From positions 124,001 through 188,000 of the forward strand of contig DASXHZ010000065.1 in the NCBI GenBank assembly GCA_036488085.1: a stretch of DNA of 64,000 nt. The letters are read 5' to 3'. Position 1 is the first letter of the stretch; each line of letters opens with the position of its first letter. Below are positions 51,544 to 61,071 of the stretch, piece by piece. A program made the translations under genes and the position numbers. The notes under the pieces were generated by a model. It saw only the letters and a list, made by a program, of their open reading frames with translations, ran no database searches and was not told where the DNA came from. The stretch comes from DASXHZ01 sp036488085. Lineage in GTDB: Bacteria > Acidobacteriota > Thermoanaerobaculia > Gp7-AA8.

Positions 51544-54500
51544 CTACCGCGGCAGTTGCGGAATGCGTCCCGGCGTCCAGGGGGCGCCGAGGGCGTTCAT
51601 TTGCTTCTCTACGTTTGCGAGATCGACGTCGATCAGTTTGTGCAGACGCTCCGGGAGCGGTCCGGCTTGCGCTTCGGCGAACGCGAGCGCCTCGCGGTGC
51701 GTTGCGGTGGGCGGCTGCGTGGTCACCAGGCCATTGACCGAGGTGTTGACGCGGTCGAGCAGCGACGGAAGCGACGGCTCGTTGTGACGGCGCAGGATCG
51801 GATCGCCGTTGAGCTCATCGTTGATGTCGCGGAGCGCCGTGTCGATACGGTTCACCTCCGCGACCAGCTTCGGGTCTGGGCCTGCGATCTGATCGAGCGC
51901 GCGTCGAACGTACTGCATCCGGGTCAACGCCTCTTCCGTGGCGCGGTCGGCGCCCATGAGCGTCCGCTGCACGGCGGCAGCGCGCTTCTGGAAGTTGAGC
52001 ACGTCCGCGCGGTCGCTCTCCTTCATGGTGGATAGGTACAGCGGTACGACGTTGAACGACTGCGCCTGACCAAGCGCCGTGTCGACGCCGTCGATGCGCT
52101 TCACGAGCTGCACGCGATACGTGCCAGGGGCGACGAGTGGCCCTTGCGGCGCGTTGTCGAAGACGTCGCCCTCCGCCTCCTTAAGTTCGACCGGCGACGG
52201 CGACGGATAGCGGAGGTCCCACGCCACGCGATGGAAGCCGGCTTTCGTCGACCCGGTCACGCGGCGGATGACGTTCCCTCCCTCATCCGAAACGATCAAC
52301 ACCATCGCCGGCCCGATCTCCCGATCCTCGGCGCGCAACTGCTCGACCGTCGGCAGCTCCGGCTTCACCGGCTCGTTCCCCTTCTCGTGCGAGATCTTGT
52401 CTTCCTGCTCCTGCCGCTGCTTCTGGCGGCTCTTCACTTCGCTCTTCAGGTAATAGGTAAAGATCGCGCCGAATGGCGGATTCGGAGCCGTGAAGTACGA
52501 CGCCCCCTCGAAGCCTTTACCGGGGAGGCCAAGCTGCGATCGCTCGATGTACAGCTCGGCGTCGCGCGTCGGGAAAAGCGTCGCTTCATTCGCGGCGACG
52601 GCCGGCGACATCGCACGGAGCGGCTGCACGTTGTCGAGGACCCAGAAGCCGCGGCCGAAGGTCGCGATGTCGAGGTCGTCGTGCCGCTTCTGGAACCAGA
52701 GGTCGCGCACGGATACCGTCGGGAAGTTGCCCTTGATCGGGATCCACGTCCCGCCACCCGTCTGTGAAATATAGAGGCCGTACTCCGTGCCGAGGTAGAG
52801 AAGCTTCGGGTCCTTCGGATCTTCGACGAGCGCGTAGACGCTGCCGCGCTGCGGCAGATCGCCGGCGATCGAGGTCCACGTCTTGCCGCGATCGGCACTG
52901 CGGAGAACGTACGGCTTGAAGTCGCCCACCTTGTGGTTGTCGAATGCGGCGTAGACGACGTTCGCATCGTGCTGCGACGCGGCGAGGGCCGAGACGTAGG
53001 TCATCTCCGGCACCCCCTCGACCTTCTCGAGTTTCCGCCAGTGCCCTCCGCCATCCTCGGTGACTTGCACGAGGCCGTCGTCCGTGCCGACGTAGATCAG
53101 CCCCTCCTGCATCGGCGACTCGACGAGCGAGACGATGTTGCCGTACCACGACGTCGACTGCGCTTTGCCGACCGCGTCGACGCCCCAGACGCGCCCCATG
53201 ATCGGGAGCGTGTTGCGGTTGAGGTGACGTGTGAGGTCGGGACTGATCGGCTTCCACGAATTGCCGCGGTCGTCGCTGCGGAAGAGGTACTGCGCTGCGA
53301 AGTAGACGCGGTTGCTGTCGTACGGGCTGACGATGAGCGGCGAGTCCCAGTTGAGGCGGAGCGGGTCCTCGTTGCCGGTCGGCAGCGGCTGGATGTCGAG
53401 ACCCTCGCCGGTGCGTTTGTCGAACCGCACCAGGCCGCCGTTCTGCGACTCGGCGTAAATGATGTTCGAGTCCTTCGGGTCGGGGACGGAGCGGAAGCCG
53501 TCGCCTCCCTGCGTCACATACCAGTCGGTGTTGACAATGCCCGCCGTGTCGGTCGTGCGGGTCGGGCCGCCAAGCGAGGCATTGTCCTGCGTGCCGCCGT
53601 AAACGGAGTAGAAGGGGAGCGCATCGTCAGCGGCGATGCGATAGAACTGCGTGATCGGCAGATTCGCTTTGAAGTTCCAGTTCGCGGCACGATCGAACGT
53701 CTCGTACAGCCCGCCGTCGCATCCAATCAGGAGATGGTCGCTGTTGGCGGGATCGATCCAGACGACGTGGTTGTCGGAGTGCTTCCACTTCTCGCCGAGG
53801 CGGTGCCACGTCTTCGCGCCGTCGTCGGAGACGCGGACGCGGACATCGACGGCGTAGATGCGCTCGTCGTCGTTCGGGTCGACGAAGATCTCGCCGTAGT
53901 ACATCCCCTGCGGGTTGTAGTCGTTGACCTTCTTCCACGACGAGCCGCCGTCCTTCGAGACGAACATGCCGCCGGCCTTCCGCGTCGATTCGATCGTCGC
54001 GTAGACCGTCTTCGGGTGATGCGGCGCGATAGCTAGGCCGATGCGCCCCATGTCCTCTTTCGGGAGTCCGTCCTTCAGCTTCTTCCAGTTCTTCCCGGCG
54101 TCGGTCGACTTATAGATCGCCGACTCCGGGCCGCCGTCGATGAGCGTGAAGACATGGCGCCGGCGCTGGTAGCTGGCGGCATAGAGGACGTCGGGGTTCG
54201 TCGGGTCCATGACGACGTCCGTGGCACCGGTGTTCTCGCTGATCGCGAGCGACTGCGTCCACGTCTTGCCGCCGTCGGTCGTCTTGTAGAGGCCGCGGTC
54301 GCCACCGGGCGCCCACAGCGGCCCTTGCGCCGCGACGTAGACGACGTTCGAGTCGCGCGGATCGACGACGATCTTGCCAATGTGCTCCGACTTCGCGAGC
54401 CCGACGTTGTCCCAGCTCCGGCCGCCGTCGACCGACTTGTACACCCCGTCGCCCATCGAGACCGAGCGCTGGCTGTTGTTCTCGCCCGAGCCCGCCCATA

Positions 54501-54849
54501 CGACGAGGGAGTCGTTCGGATCGACGGTGATGCATCCGATCGACTGCGACTTTTCGTCGTCGAAGACCGGGTTGAAGGTGACCCCTGCATTCGTCGTCTT
54601 CCAGATCCCGCCGCCGGCCGTGGCGATGTACCAGATCCGCTCGTCGCGCGGATCGACGGCAACGTCGAGGATGCGTCCGGAAGCGACCGCCGGCCCGATC
54701 TCACGAAGCTCGAGCCCGGCGAACGTCTTCTCGCCGTACTTGTTCTTGTCGGGCTTCTCGGACTGGTCCGATTTCGAAGGCTCCGCGGCGGTGAGGGTGA
54801 AGGCGAGGGCGGCGGAAATAAGCAGAAAAAGCGGCAAGCGTTTGTTCAT
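51544..54849 (-). CDS. VPS10/sortilin-like protein with BNR repeats, exported
   Basis: An 1101-aa protein with a signal peptide (LPLFLLISAALAFTLTAAE). It contains many BNR/Asp-box repeats (SVDGGRSWDNV, TTDGGKTWTQS, STDAGKNWKKL, SKDGGSSWKKV, RSADRGKTWTS) building a large beta-propeller over about residues 30-770. A charged coiled region (KSRQKQRQEQEDK) and a beta-sandwich follow, then a helical tail. The family is annotated as VPS10 domain or glycosyl-hydrolase-like, but no catalytic residues can be assigned. It probably binds ligands at the cell surface. Confidence 0.9.
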   Translation of the reverse strand: MNKRLPLFLLISAALAFTLTAAEPSKSDQSEKPDKNKYGEKTFAGLELREIGPAVASGRILDVAVDPRDERIWYIATAGGGIWKTTNAGVTFNPVFDDEKSQSIGCITVDPNDSLVVWAGSGENNSQRSVSMGDGVYKSVDGGRSWDNVGLAKSEHIGKIVVDPRDSNVVYVAAQGPLWAPGGDRGLYKTTDGGKTWTQSLAISENTGATDVVMDPTNPDVLYAASYQRRRHVFTLIDGGPESAIYKSTDAGKNWKKLKDGLPKEDMGRIGLAIAPHHPKTVYATIESTRKAGGMFVSKDGGSSWKKVNDYNPQGMYYGEIFVDPNDDERIYAVDVRVRVSDDGAKTWHRLGEKWKHSDNHVVWIDPANSDHLLIGCDGGLYETFDRAANWNFKANLPITQFYRIAADDALPFYSVYGGTQDNASLGGPTRTTDTAGIVNTDWYVTQGGDGFRSVPDPKDSNIIYAESQNGGLVRFDKRTGEGLDIQPLPTGNEDPLRLNWDSPLIVSPYDSNRVYFAAQYLFRSDDRGNSWKPISPDLTRHLNRNTLPIMGRVWGVDAVGKAQSTSWYGNIVSLVESPMQEGLIYVGTDDGLVQVTEDGGGHWRKLEKVEGVPEMTYVSALAASQHDANVVYAAFDNHKVGDFKPYVLRSADRGKTWTSIAGDLPQRGSVYALVEDPKDPKLLYLGTEYGLYISQTGGGTWIPIKGNFPTVSVRDLWFQKRHDDLDIATFGRGFWVLDNVQPLRAMSPAVAANEATLFPTRDAELYIERSQLGLPGKGFEGASYFTAPNPPFGAIFTYYLKSEVKSRQKQRQEQEDKISHEKGNEPVKPELPTVEQLRAEDREIGPAMVLIVSDEGGNVIRRVTGSTKAGFHRVAWDLRYPSPSPVELKEAEGDVFDNAPQGPLVAPGTYRVQLVKRIDGVDTALGQAQSFNVVPLYLSTMKESDRADVLNFQKRAAAVQRTLMGADRATEEALTRMQYVRRALDQIAGPDPKLVAEVNRIDTALRDINDELNGDPILRRHNEPSLPSLLDRVNTSVNGLVTTQPPTATHREALAFAEAQAGPLPERLHKLIDVDLANVEKQMNALGAPWTPGRIPQLPR

Positions 54850-54985
54850 CGAGGCGTAATGCTAAACGCAATACTGACCCGCTTGTAAACACGCCCCGGT
54901 AACAGTGACTCGGTTAGGTGCCGGTCATCACGTCGAAGTTGCCGGCGAGGGCGAGGTCGAGACGACCGGTGCGCCACTGCCCGGA

Positions 54986-55177
54986 CTAGGAGGCTCGCCG
55001 CTTCGGCGGGCTCTCCTTACGCGGCGATGTAGCCGTACGCATCGCGCGGATGGCGGAACGCAGGACGGTGTTCACGGCCTCGGGCGTGTCGAGCACCTCG
55101 GCAACGTCCTTGTCGAGATAGACGACGTGCTGACCCTTGAACGTCAGCTCGCGACCGGCGAAGCGATTGCGCTTCAT
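54986..55177 (-). CDS. Small protein downstream of a BrnT relic, possible antitoxin
   Basis: A 63-aa protein from the ATG at 55177. The core GQHVVYLDKDVAEVLDTPEA then VNTVLRSAIRAM has the helix pattern seen in small antitoxin-like proteins that follow BrnT-type toxins. A basic Ser/Pro/Lys tail ends it. The ribosome site is weak. It sits 39 bp after the truncated BrnT-like frame on the same strand. The antitoxin role rests on context and weak resemblance. Confidence 0.5.
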   Translation of the reverse strand: MKRNRFAGRELTFKGQHVVYLDKDVAEVLDTPEAVNTVLRSAIRAMRTATSPRKESPPKRRAS

Positions 55178-55216
55178 CGTTGCAAAAGCCCCTACTCGGG
55201 GCGACGATCGTCGACA

Positions 55217-55384
55217 TCAGGGGAAGTCCGCTTCTTCATAGAGTCGTCGTTCTCGAACCGAATGATGAGGATCGGGACCGATACCTGCAAATGGATCGGC
55301 GAAAACTGTCTCGGCTTCGTCGAAGCTGACGCCGTGTTTCGCCAGATTGACGACGGCTTTCTCATCGTCCCATTCGAACGTCAA
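55217..55384 (-). pseudogene. brnT: Truncated BrnT-family toxin
   Basis: A 55-codon frame from a TTG at 55384, just after a stop. TFEWDDEKAVVNLAKHGVSF then DEAETVFADPFA matches the N-terminal half of BrnT ribonuclease toxins (FEWDxxKxxxNxxKHGVSFxEA.tVF.Dp). BrnT is about 90 aa. Here the frame ends after YEEADFP, so the C-terminal strands with catalytic and contact residues are missing. No BrnA antitoxin is present. It is probably inactive. Confidence 0.75.
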
Positions 55385-55416
55385 TCACCAACGAATATCA
55401 GGAGAGGTGAGTCGAA

Positions 55417-56097
55417 GTGATCGCTCTCATCACCGGTTCAAGCCGAGGTATCGGGCGCGAGGTTGCGCGGCAACTCGTGGGGCGCGGCAATGACGTGATC
55501 GTGACCGCGCGGAAGGCTGCCGACGCCGCGCGCGTGGCGAAGGAGCTTCGTGCGCGCTACTCGCATGCGCTCGATACCTCGGACGCGGCGTCGATCGACG
55601 CCCTCGGCGCATTCGTCGAGGCGGAAGTGGGAGCGCTCGACGTGCTGGTCAACAACGCCGCGGTACTTCTCGATGAGGGGGAAAGCATCGCGAAGGTCGA
55701 TCCCGCCGTGTTCGAAGAGACGTGGCGCACGAACACTCTCGGGCCGCTCGTGATGACGCAGCGCCTGATTCCGCTGCTTCGGAAGAGCGGGCACGGACGC
55801 GTGGTGAATGTCTCATCGGGCGCGGGGCAGTTGTCGAGGATGTCGACCTACGCGCCGTCGTATTCGACTTCGAAAGCGGCGCTCAACGCGATCACGATCC
55901 AGTTCGCGAATGTGCTGCGCCACGACGGAATCCTCGTCAACTGCGTCGACCCCGGTTGGGTTCGTACCGATATGGGCGGCCGCTCGGCTCCGCGATCAGT
56001 CGCTGAAGGAGCGGACACCGTCGTCTGGCTTGCGACGCTGCCGAACGACGGACCGACCGGCGGCTTTTTTCACGATCGCAAGCCGATCGCCTGGTAA
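55417..56097 (+). CDS. Short-chain dehydrogenase/reductase
   Basis: A 226-aa SDR with a GTG start after GGAGAGG. Cofactor motif TGSSRGIG (6-13), NNAA (79-82), catalytic Ser near 133 (VVNVSSGAG), Tyr149 and Lys153 (YSTSKAAL) are all present. PGWVRTDMGG follows. Length and motifs fit the classical SDR family. The substrate is unknown. No partner gene is adjacent on the same strand. Confidence 0.94.
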   Translation: MIALITGSSRGIGREVARQLVGRGNDVIVTARKAADAARVAKELRARYSHALDTSDAASIDALGAFVEAEVGALDVLVNNAAVLLDEGESIAKVDPAVFEETWRTNTLGPLVMTQRLIPLLRKSGHGRVVNVSSGAGQLSRMSTYAPSYSTSKAALNAITIQFANVLRHDGILVNCVDPGWVRTDMGGRSAPRSVAEGADTVVWLATLPNDGPTGGFFHDRKPIAW

Positions 56098-56104
56098 GCG
56101 TCGG

Positions 56105-56581
56105 CTACAGCTCCTTCGTCATCTCGATCATCGTGTCGCGGAAGCCGAGGCGGTGAAAGAGTGCCTGTGCGCCTTCGTTGCGCGCCGCGGTGCCGAGGAC
56201 GACGCGGGGGGCGCCGTGGTCGCGGAGCCATCGGAAGCCGGCCTCCATCAGCATCGTGGCGATCCCTTCGCGGCGATCGTTCTCTTCGACAGCGACGTCG
56301 TGGATGTACCCGGCGGGACCGCGCAGCTCTTTCCATGAGAGTGGCTCGAGAGCGGCAAAGAGGTAGCCGGCGACTCGGCCGTCGACGTCCGCGACGAAGA
56401 CGCACTCATCGGACGAGTCGATCCTGCTGCCGAGGAACGCTGCGTAACCCTGTTCCACACCGGGATGCGGGGCGAGGAAGCGCTGGTTGTCGAACGCGTA
56501 GTGAACCTGCATCAGCATCGCGCCGAGGCGGCCCAGCGACTCGAGATCGCGCCGCTCCGCTTTGCGGATGACGACCGGCAT
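56105..56581 (-). CDS. GNAT-family N-acetyltransferase
   Basis: A 158-aa protein. The acetyl-CoA motif A is IHDVAVEENDRREGIATMLM (in part; the R-x-x-G-x-A loop is RREGIA), and motif B is GTAARNEGAQALFHRLGF. The ATG at 56581 shares one base with the upstream stop (TGATG), so it is coupled to the 110-aa gene. The acetylated substrate is unknown. It converges with the SDR gene. Confidence 0.92.
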   Translation of the reverse strand: MPVVIRKAERRDLESLGRLGAMLMQVHYAFDNQRFLAPHPGVEQGYAAFLGSRIDSSDECVFVADVDGRVAGYLFAALEPLSWKELRGPAGYIHDVAVEENDRREGIATMLMEAGFRWLRDHGAPRVVLGTAARNEGAQALFHRLGFRDTMIEMTKEL

Positions 56582-56913
56582 CACCCTTCGGCGCGCAGCC
56601 GATCGAGCACGACGCCGACTCGGTTGCGTTGCTCACCCGGAGGCAGAACCTTCATCGTCGCATTCAGGTGGTCGACCATGTGCCGCCGCTCGTTCGGATC
56701 CGCGTGACGATACTTCGTCGCGAGCACGTAGCCGACGATCTGCGCCTTCGACGCCGAGGGCTTCACGAGGTCCGCGATGTCATGGAGCAGCCGATCAATC
56801 GGCCGGCTCTCGAGGTCCTTGGTGAACTGCTGCAGCTCCGTGAAGGTCGTCGCGTCGATCGCCTTCATCACGATGGAGGAGGTGGTGACGGGCTCTTTCG
56901 GATCGTTTGTCAT
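56581..56913 (-). CDS. Hypothetical helical protein coupled to a GNAT gene
   Basis: A 110-aa, helix-rich protein with no signal peptide. Segments such as FTELQQFTKDLESRPIDRLL, ASKAQIVGYVLATKYRH and RRHMVDHLNATMKVL suggest a compact helical bundle. I do not recognise the family. One-base overlap with the acetyltransferase gene suggests a functional pair. Confidence 0.7.
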   Translation of the reverse strand: MTNDPKEPVTTSSIVMKAIDATTFTELQQFTKDLESRPIDRLLHDIADLVKPSASKAQIVGYVLATKYRHADPNERRHMVDHLNATMKVLPPGEQRNRVGVVLDRLRAEG

Positions 56914-56971
56914 GGGAGCCTTGAATCGTACAACTTCCGTAGATCCATTCGTGCCACGGATTTGTGAATCG

Positions 56972-57484
56972 CTACTGCTCGTGCTGCCGCGTCGCGATGT
57001 AGACGACGGAGTCCCAGGCGTTGTGGATGCCGATGAAGAGGAGTGCGACCGCGATGACGGCGACGACGTAGAGCGCGCCGCCGAGGAAGCGAAAGGTGCC
57101 GACGCCGGCGGCGAGGAGGGTGCCGTATGCGAGGAAGGGGAGGCCGACGTGAAAGAGCCAGTCCTCGAAGACCGGTTCGTAATTCGACTGCCGCTTCGCG
57201 CGGTGGGCGGTGATGATCGAATAGACGACTCCGCCTGCGCCGAGGAGCGTCAGGAGCGATCCGAGGCTGGCCGCCGTCTGGCCGGGAACGGAGATCAGTG
57301 CAGCAATCGTGAGGACGACACAAAAGTGGACGATGGTCGGCGTTCCGAACGCCTCGACCGCCGAGGCGTCGCGAACAGCTTCCACATTGGCGCCGAGGAC
57401 GACGACCACGAATTGCAGGCCCGTCAGCGCGGCGGCAGACGAGCCGACGATCACGTAGAAGTTGTCCCACTCGTGCAGCGCCAT
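56972..57484 (-). CDS. Small integral membrane protein
   Basis: A 170-aa protein with about five hydrophobic segments (NFYVIVGSSAAALTGLQFVVV, cut; HFCVVLTIAALISVPG; SLLTLLGAGGVVYSI; VGLPFLAYGTLLAAGVG; LYVVAVIAVALLFIGIH). The N-terminal GSSAAALTGLQF pattern is common in an uncharacterised membrane family. No transport or enzyme motif is seen. It is divergent from the lyase-like gene. Confidence 0.8.
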   Translation of the reverse strand: MALHEWDNFYVIVGSSAAALTGLQFVVVVLGANVEAVRDASAVEAFGTPTIVHFCVVLTIAALISVPGQTAASLGSLLTLLGAGGVVYSIITAHRAKRQSNYEPVFEDWLFHVGLPFLAYGTLLAAGVGTFRFLGGALYVVAVIAVALLFIGIHNAWDSVVYIATRQHEQ

Positions 57485-57555
57485 CCCTCGGAGCGTAGCG
57501 CAATTTGGTGGAACGCGAGACGCTTATCGAAGTCGTTTCGTATCAGAGTGAACTG

Positions 57556-59904
57556 ATGAAGGCTCTCTTCGCTGCGGTGCTGGTCGCGATTACGACGACC
57601 CTCACGGCCCAGACCATCACGAACCAGACTACGGCGAGGCTGATCGAATCGGGCGACGGGCCGATGGTCGACGTCCCGGCGGGGGCGACCGAGCCTGCGG
57701 AGCCGCGCGTTCCGCCGCTCAATGTCACCACGCCGAACGGGCAAGCGTCGCGGATGCTGAATCTCGTCAATCCCTCGATCCAGATTCCTTACAACTCGAC
57801 GATCCGGCAGGTGCAGGCGTTCTGGAACGGTACGCCGCTGAACCTGATCGACCCGACCGGCAGCGGCATCGTCGAGGAGGCACATTCCTACGGCTCGATG
57901 ATTCCGTTCTTCAAGCCGCTCTTCTCACTCGCCGGACTGCCGCCCGGCAGCGGGACGCTGGAGATCCGCGGCCTCGACCCCTCGGGAACAGAAGTCGCGC
58001 GCGTCGATATCCCGCAGTTGACGATCGCCGCGGCCCCCCAACCGGTGGCGACGAGCGCGATCGCCGCGATGCCGCATCCGCGCATCTACCTGACGGCGTC
58101 GCGGATGGCACTGATCCGCGCGCGGGGGACGAATGACATCGCGCGGCAGCGCTACGAGGCGGCGGTGAAGCTGTTCCTCGACGCGCTCGCGCAATTCCCC
58201 GACGTCACGTCGCCGGAGTTCGAGGACGCGGTTTACGATCCCGAGAGCTACATCCCGCTGCTCGCGCTCGCGTATCAACTCCACCGCGTTGATGATCCGA
58301 CCACCGCCTCACGCGCGGCCGGCGCGGCGCACACGCTCACGATGCGCATCGCCAACGAGTACGACACCGGCGTGCGCGATTTCGGCCGCGACACCGGATA
58401 CGACATCCGCTTCGGCCTCCGCAACCTGATGCTCGCGTACGACTGGATGTACGACCAGTTCACGCCCGCGGAGCGCGCCGTGATCGTGAGGGTCGCGACA
58501 GAGTGGATCGACTGGTACCACACCACTCCCGGCTATGCTGAGTCGTGGCCGATCGAGAACTACTACGCCGGCTACGTCCAGGGGATCGCGCTCACCGGCG
58601 TCGCGACGGCCGGCGACAATCCCGACGCCGACCGCATCCTCGGTCTGCTTCGCTCCAAGCTCGCGAACGAGATGCCGGTCCTCAACCAGCGGCTCGCCGG
58701 AGGCGACTGGGCCGAGGGGTGGAACTACGGGTGGTACTCCGTTTTGGAGCACACGCTGCTCAACCAGCTTCTCCGCGACCTCGGCGAGGACTGGGGCGTC
58801 GACTTCGACTGGCTGCAGTCGCTCCCGATGAGCTGGCGGTTTCAGGTCGCGCCGGATTACAGCGAGACGCGTCCGTACGGCGGCTACTCCGGTGACTACC
58901 CGCACCGAACGTCGCCCGCGACGCTCGCCGCGATCGCGGGAACGACCGGCGCTCTCGGCTACTTCGCGCACTCGATCTACCTCCAGATGAACGCGAATCC
59001 AAACAACGACTTCGCGGACCAACCAGGCGACCGTTTCTACGAGATGATTTTCGATACTCAGGCGATTCCGCCGCCGATCGCGTTCTTCCTCTCCTGGTTC
59101 AACAGCGGCACCGGCCGGTTCTTCTCGCTTTCGGAGCTGAACGACCCGAACGCGTACTTCGTCTCGACCGAGAACATCGGCTACCTGTACGACCACTACG
59201 GCTACGCGAACGGCGATGCGCGGCTGTACCACGGCGACGTCTGCCTCGTCTGCCCGAGCGCGTACCGCGGTCCGCAGTTCGACGGCGAGGCGGTCACGCC
59301 CGCGTTCTCGACGTACATCGTCAACGGCCAGCCGCAATCGGTCGGGCGCAACAACCAGAACTTCTTCCACATCGACCAGTTCGCGTATTCGGCGGTCGGG
59401 ATGCGGTTCGAGTCATCGTGGCCGGCGAGCCGCTACGACGAGGATATGGTCTCGCCGGACAACCCGCTCGATTACATGATCCGCGAGGTGGTCCACCTTC
59501 GTCCCGGCACGCTGATCGTGCGCGACCTCCACCGCCGCCGTCACGCCTCCGACACGCTCACCGCCTACTGGCACCTCGGCCCAACCGAGCCGGTGCAGGC
59601 TACCGGCAGCGGGTATCGAGTCGGGACTCTGAACGTCTCGACTGTCTACCCGCACGACGTCGGGATGACATTCGGCAACGACACCGATGGCGGCGGCAAC
59701 CGCATCGGGACGCTGATGCAGTTGAACTTCGCCAGTTCCACCTCGCCGATGGAGCTGGTGACGGTGTTCTCCGAGACGCTGACCGCGACGTCCTATGCCG
59801 GAGGGACTCTGACGCTCAGCGACGGCACGCGCGTTTTGTTCGCGAACAACACCGTCACTGTGACGTCAGCGCCTCCGAGCCGCCGCCGCGCGGTCCGGCC
59901 TTAA
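57556..59904 (+). CDS. Exported heparinase II/III-like alpha/alpha-toroid protein
   Basis: A 782-aa protein. The start at 57556 gives a signal peptide (LFAAVLVAITTTLTAQ). A beta domain (about 20-160) precedes a helical toroid (about 165-450: HPRIYLTASRMALIRARG, LMLAYDWMYDQFTPAERA, ENYYAGYVQGIALTG, GGDWAEGWNYGWYS). A C-terminal beta-sandwich follows (LRPGTLIVRDLHRRR). This order resembles heparinase II/III-type polysaccharide lyases. Catalytic Asn/Tyr/His cannot be assigned with certainty. It probably degrades a uronic-acid polysaccharide. It ends in PSRRRAVRP, a tail seen on some acidobacterial exported proteins. Confidence 0.7.
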   Translation: MKALFAAVLVAITTTLTAQTITNQTTARLIESGDGPMVDVPAGATEPAEPRVPPLNVTTPNGQASRMLNLVNPSIQIPYNSTIRQVQAFWNGTPLNLIDPTGSGIVEEAHSYGSMIPFFKPLFSLAGLPPGSGTLEIRGLDPSGTEVARVDIPQLTIAAAPQPVATSAIAAMPHPRIYLTASRMALIRARGTNDIARQRYEAAVKLFLDALAQFPDVTSPEFEDAVYDPESYIPLLALAYQLHRVDDPTTASRAAGAAHTLTMRIANEYDTGVRDFGRDTGYDIRFGLRNLMLAYDWMYDQFTPAERAVIVRVATEWIDWYHTTPGYAESWPIENYYAGYVQGIALTGVATAGDNPDADRILGLLRSKLANEMPVLNQRLAGGDWAEGWNYGWYSVLEHTLLNQLLRDLGEDWGVDFDWLQSLPMSWRFQVAPDYSETRPYGGYSGDYPHRTSPATLAAIAGTTGALGYFAHSIYLQMNANPNNDFADQPGDRFYEMIFDTQAIPPPIAFFLSWFNSGTGRFFSLSELNDPNAYFVSTENIGYLYDHYGYANGDARLYHGDVCLVCPSAYRGPQFDGEAVTPAFSTYIVNGQPQSVGRNNQNFFHIDQFAYSAVGMRFESSWPASRYDEDMVSPDNPLDYMIREVVHLRPGTLIVRDLHRRRHASDTLTAYWHLGPTEPVQATGSGYRVGTLNVSTVYPHDVGMTFGNDTDGGGNRIGTLMQLNFASSTSPMELVTVFSETLTATSYAGGTLTLSDGTRVLFANNTVTVTSAPPSRRRAVRP

Positions 59905-59912
59905 AACCACAG

Positions 59913-60968
59913 TTACTGCCCGCCGGCTGCCATCGAGTTGATCGAGTCCCACACCTCGGTGCGCTCTGCGGTGTCGTGAGTGGCCTTCAGCGCCTGGTCG
60001 TAGTACTGATGGGCTTTCGCGGTGTCGCCCTTCGCGGCGTAGACGTCGCCGAGGCCGTTGTACACGCGCCAGAGCTCCGCGCTGTTCGGGTGGGCGGCGG
60101 CGTAGTCGTTGAGCCACTTTTCCGCTTCGTCGTATTTCTTGGCGCCGACGAGCGGGTTGTAGGCGAGAAGGATGGTCTCGGTTTCCGTCGCCATGCCTTT
60201 CGCGCGTTCGCGAAGCTCAGCGGCGCCTTTCGCGTCGCCCTTCTTTTCGAGCACCGCCGCCTTCGTGCGTAGCGTGTTCAGACTCACGCTGAGCGCGAGT
60301 GCGTGATCGGCGTACTTCAACGCTGTATCCGGGTCTCCATTGCGCAGTTCCCAACGAGCGGCCGCGGTCCATGCGGAGGCGTCCCAATGCTTTCCGCCGC
60401 GGAGCGCGGTCGCAATCGACTCGCGAACGGTCGACGGAAGGTCGACCTCGATCTTCATCGGAATCCGCAGCTTCTCCCAACGGATGGACGCGATCGCGGA
60501 GCCGTTCGTCACGTCATCAAACGTGTACAGGACGCGCTCCTGCGACTCCGCCGCTGGTTGCGGCGTCACGTTGACGCGCAGCACGTCCTCGGCGGGGTCG
60601 TAGTTGTAGACGCCCCAGTCGCCTGTGAACTTGCTGAAGATCAGCGTCCACTGCGACGCCGTCGGGATCGCGTAGAAGGCGTACGTTCCGGCGGCGAGCG
60701 GCTGCCCCTCGATCTTGACCGGTGTCGAGAACGAGATCGTGGTGTTCTCGTTCGCGCCGGCGCGCCACGGGGTGTCGTACGGCACGAGGCCGCCCCAGAT
60801 CTTCCGCTTGTTCACGGATGGGCGGTGGTAGTTGATCGTGACGTCGGTGACGCCGATCGTCTGACCTGTCGTCGCTGCCGGACTCGCTTCCGGCAGAGGG
60901 ATCGGGCCTTGGGCAAAGACGGTGAACGCAAAGAGGCACAACGCGGTGGCGATCGCGGCGTTTTTCAT
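59913..60968 (-). CDS. DUF2911-domain protein with TPR-like C-terminus, exported
   Basis: A 351-aa protein. The start at 60968 gives a signal peptide (AAIATALCLFAFTVFAQ). DUF2911 (about 35-185) shows GVTDVTINYHRPSVNKRKIWG (in part), LVPYDTPWRAGANENTTI and GTYAFYAIPTASQWTLIFSK. The C-terminal part (about 200-345) has TPR-type helices (LKYADHALALSV, YNGLGDVYAAKGDTAKAHQYY). DUF2911 proteins are common in Bacteroidota and Acidobacteriota; their function is unknown. Confidence 0.92.
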   Translation of the reverse strand: MKNAAIATALCLFAFTVFAQGPIPLPEASPAATTGQTIGVTDVTINYHRPSVNKRKIWGGLVPYDTPWRAGANENTTISFSTPVKIEGQPLAAGTYAFYAIPTASQWTLIFSKFTGDWGVYNYDPAEDVLRVNVTPQPAAESQERVLYTFDDVTNGSAIASIRWEKLRIPMKIEVDLPSTVRESIATALRGGKHWDASAWTAAARWELRNGDPDTALKYADHALALSVSLNTLRTKAAVLEKKGDAKGAAELRERAKGMATETETILLAYNPLVGAKKYDEAEKWLNDYAAAHPNSAELWRVYNGLGDVYAAKGDTAKAHQYYDQALKATHDTAERTEVWDSINSMAAGGQ

Positions 60969-61033
60969 GATGCGGAAGAATGTAACCGCCGCCGCGTCGC
61001 GCGCTGTCACGATCGTGCAAAAGGCCGCGAACA

Positions 61034-61058
61034 GGGCCGGCTAACTAAGAGCCGGCCC
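61034..61058 (-). terminator. Hairpin after the 696-aa gene
   Basis: GGGCCGGCT, a 7-nt loop (AACTAAG) and AGCCGGCCC form a perfect 9-bp stem, 13 bp after the stop of the minus-strand 696-aa gene. There is no clear T-run, so it is a probable but not certain terminator. Confidence 0.55.
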
Positions 61059-61071
61059 CCTACACGCGAAG

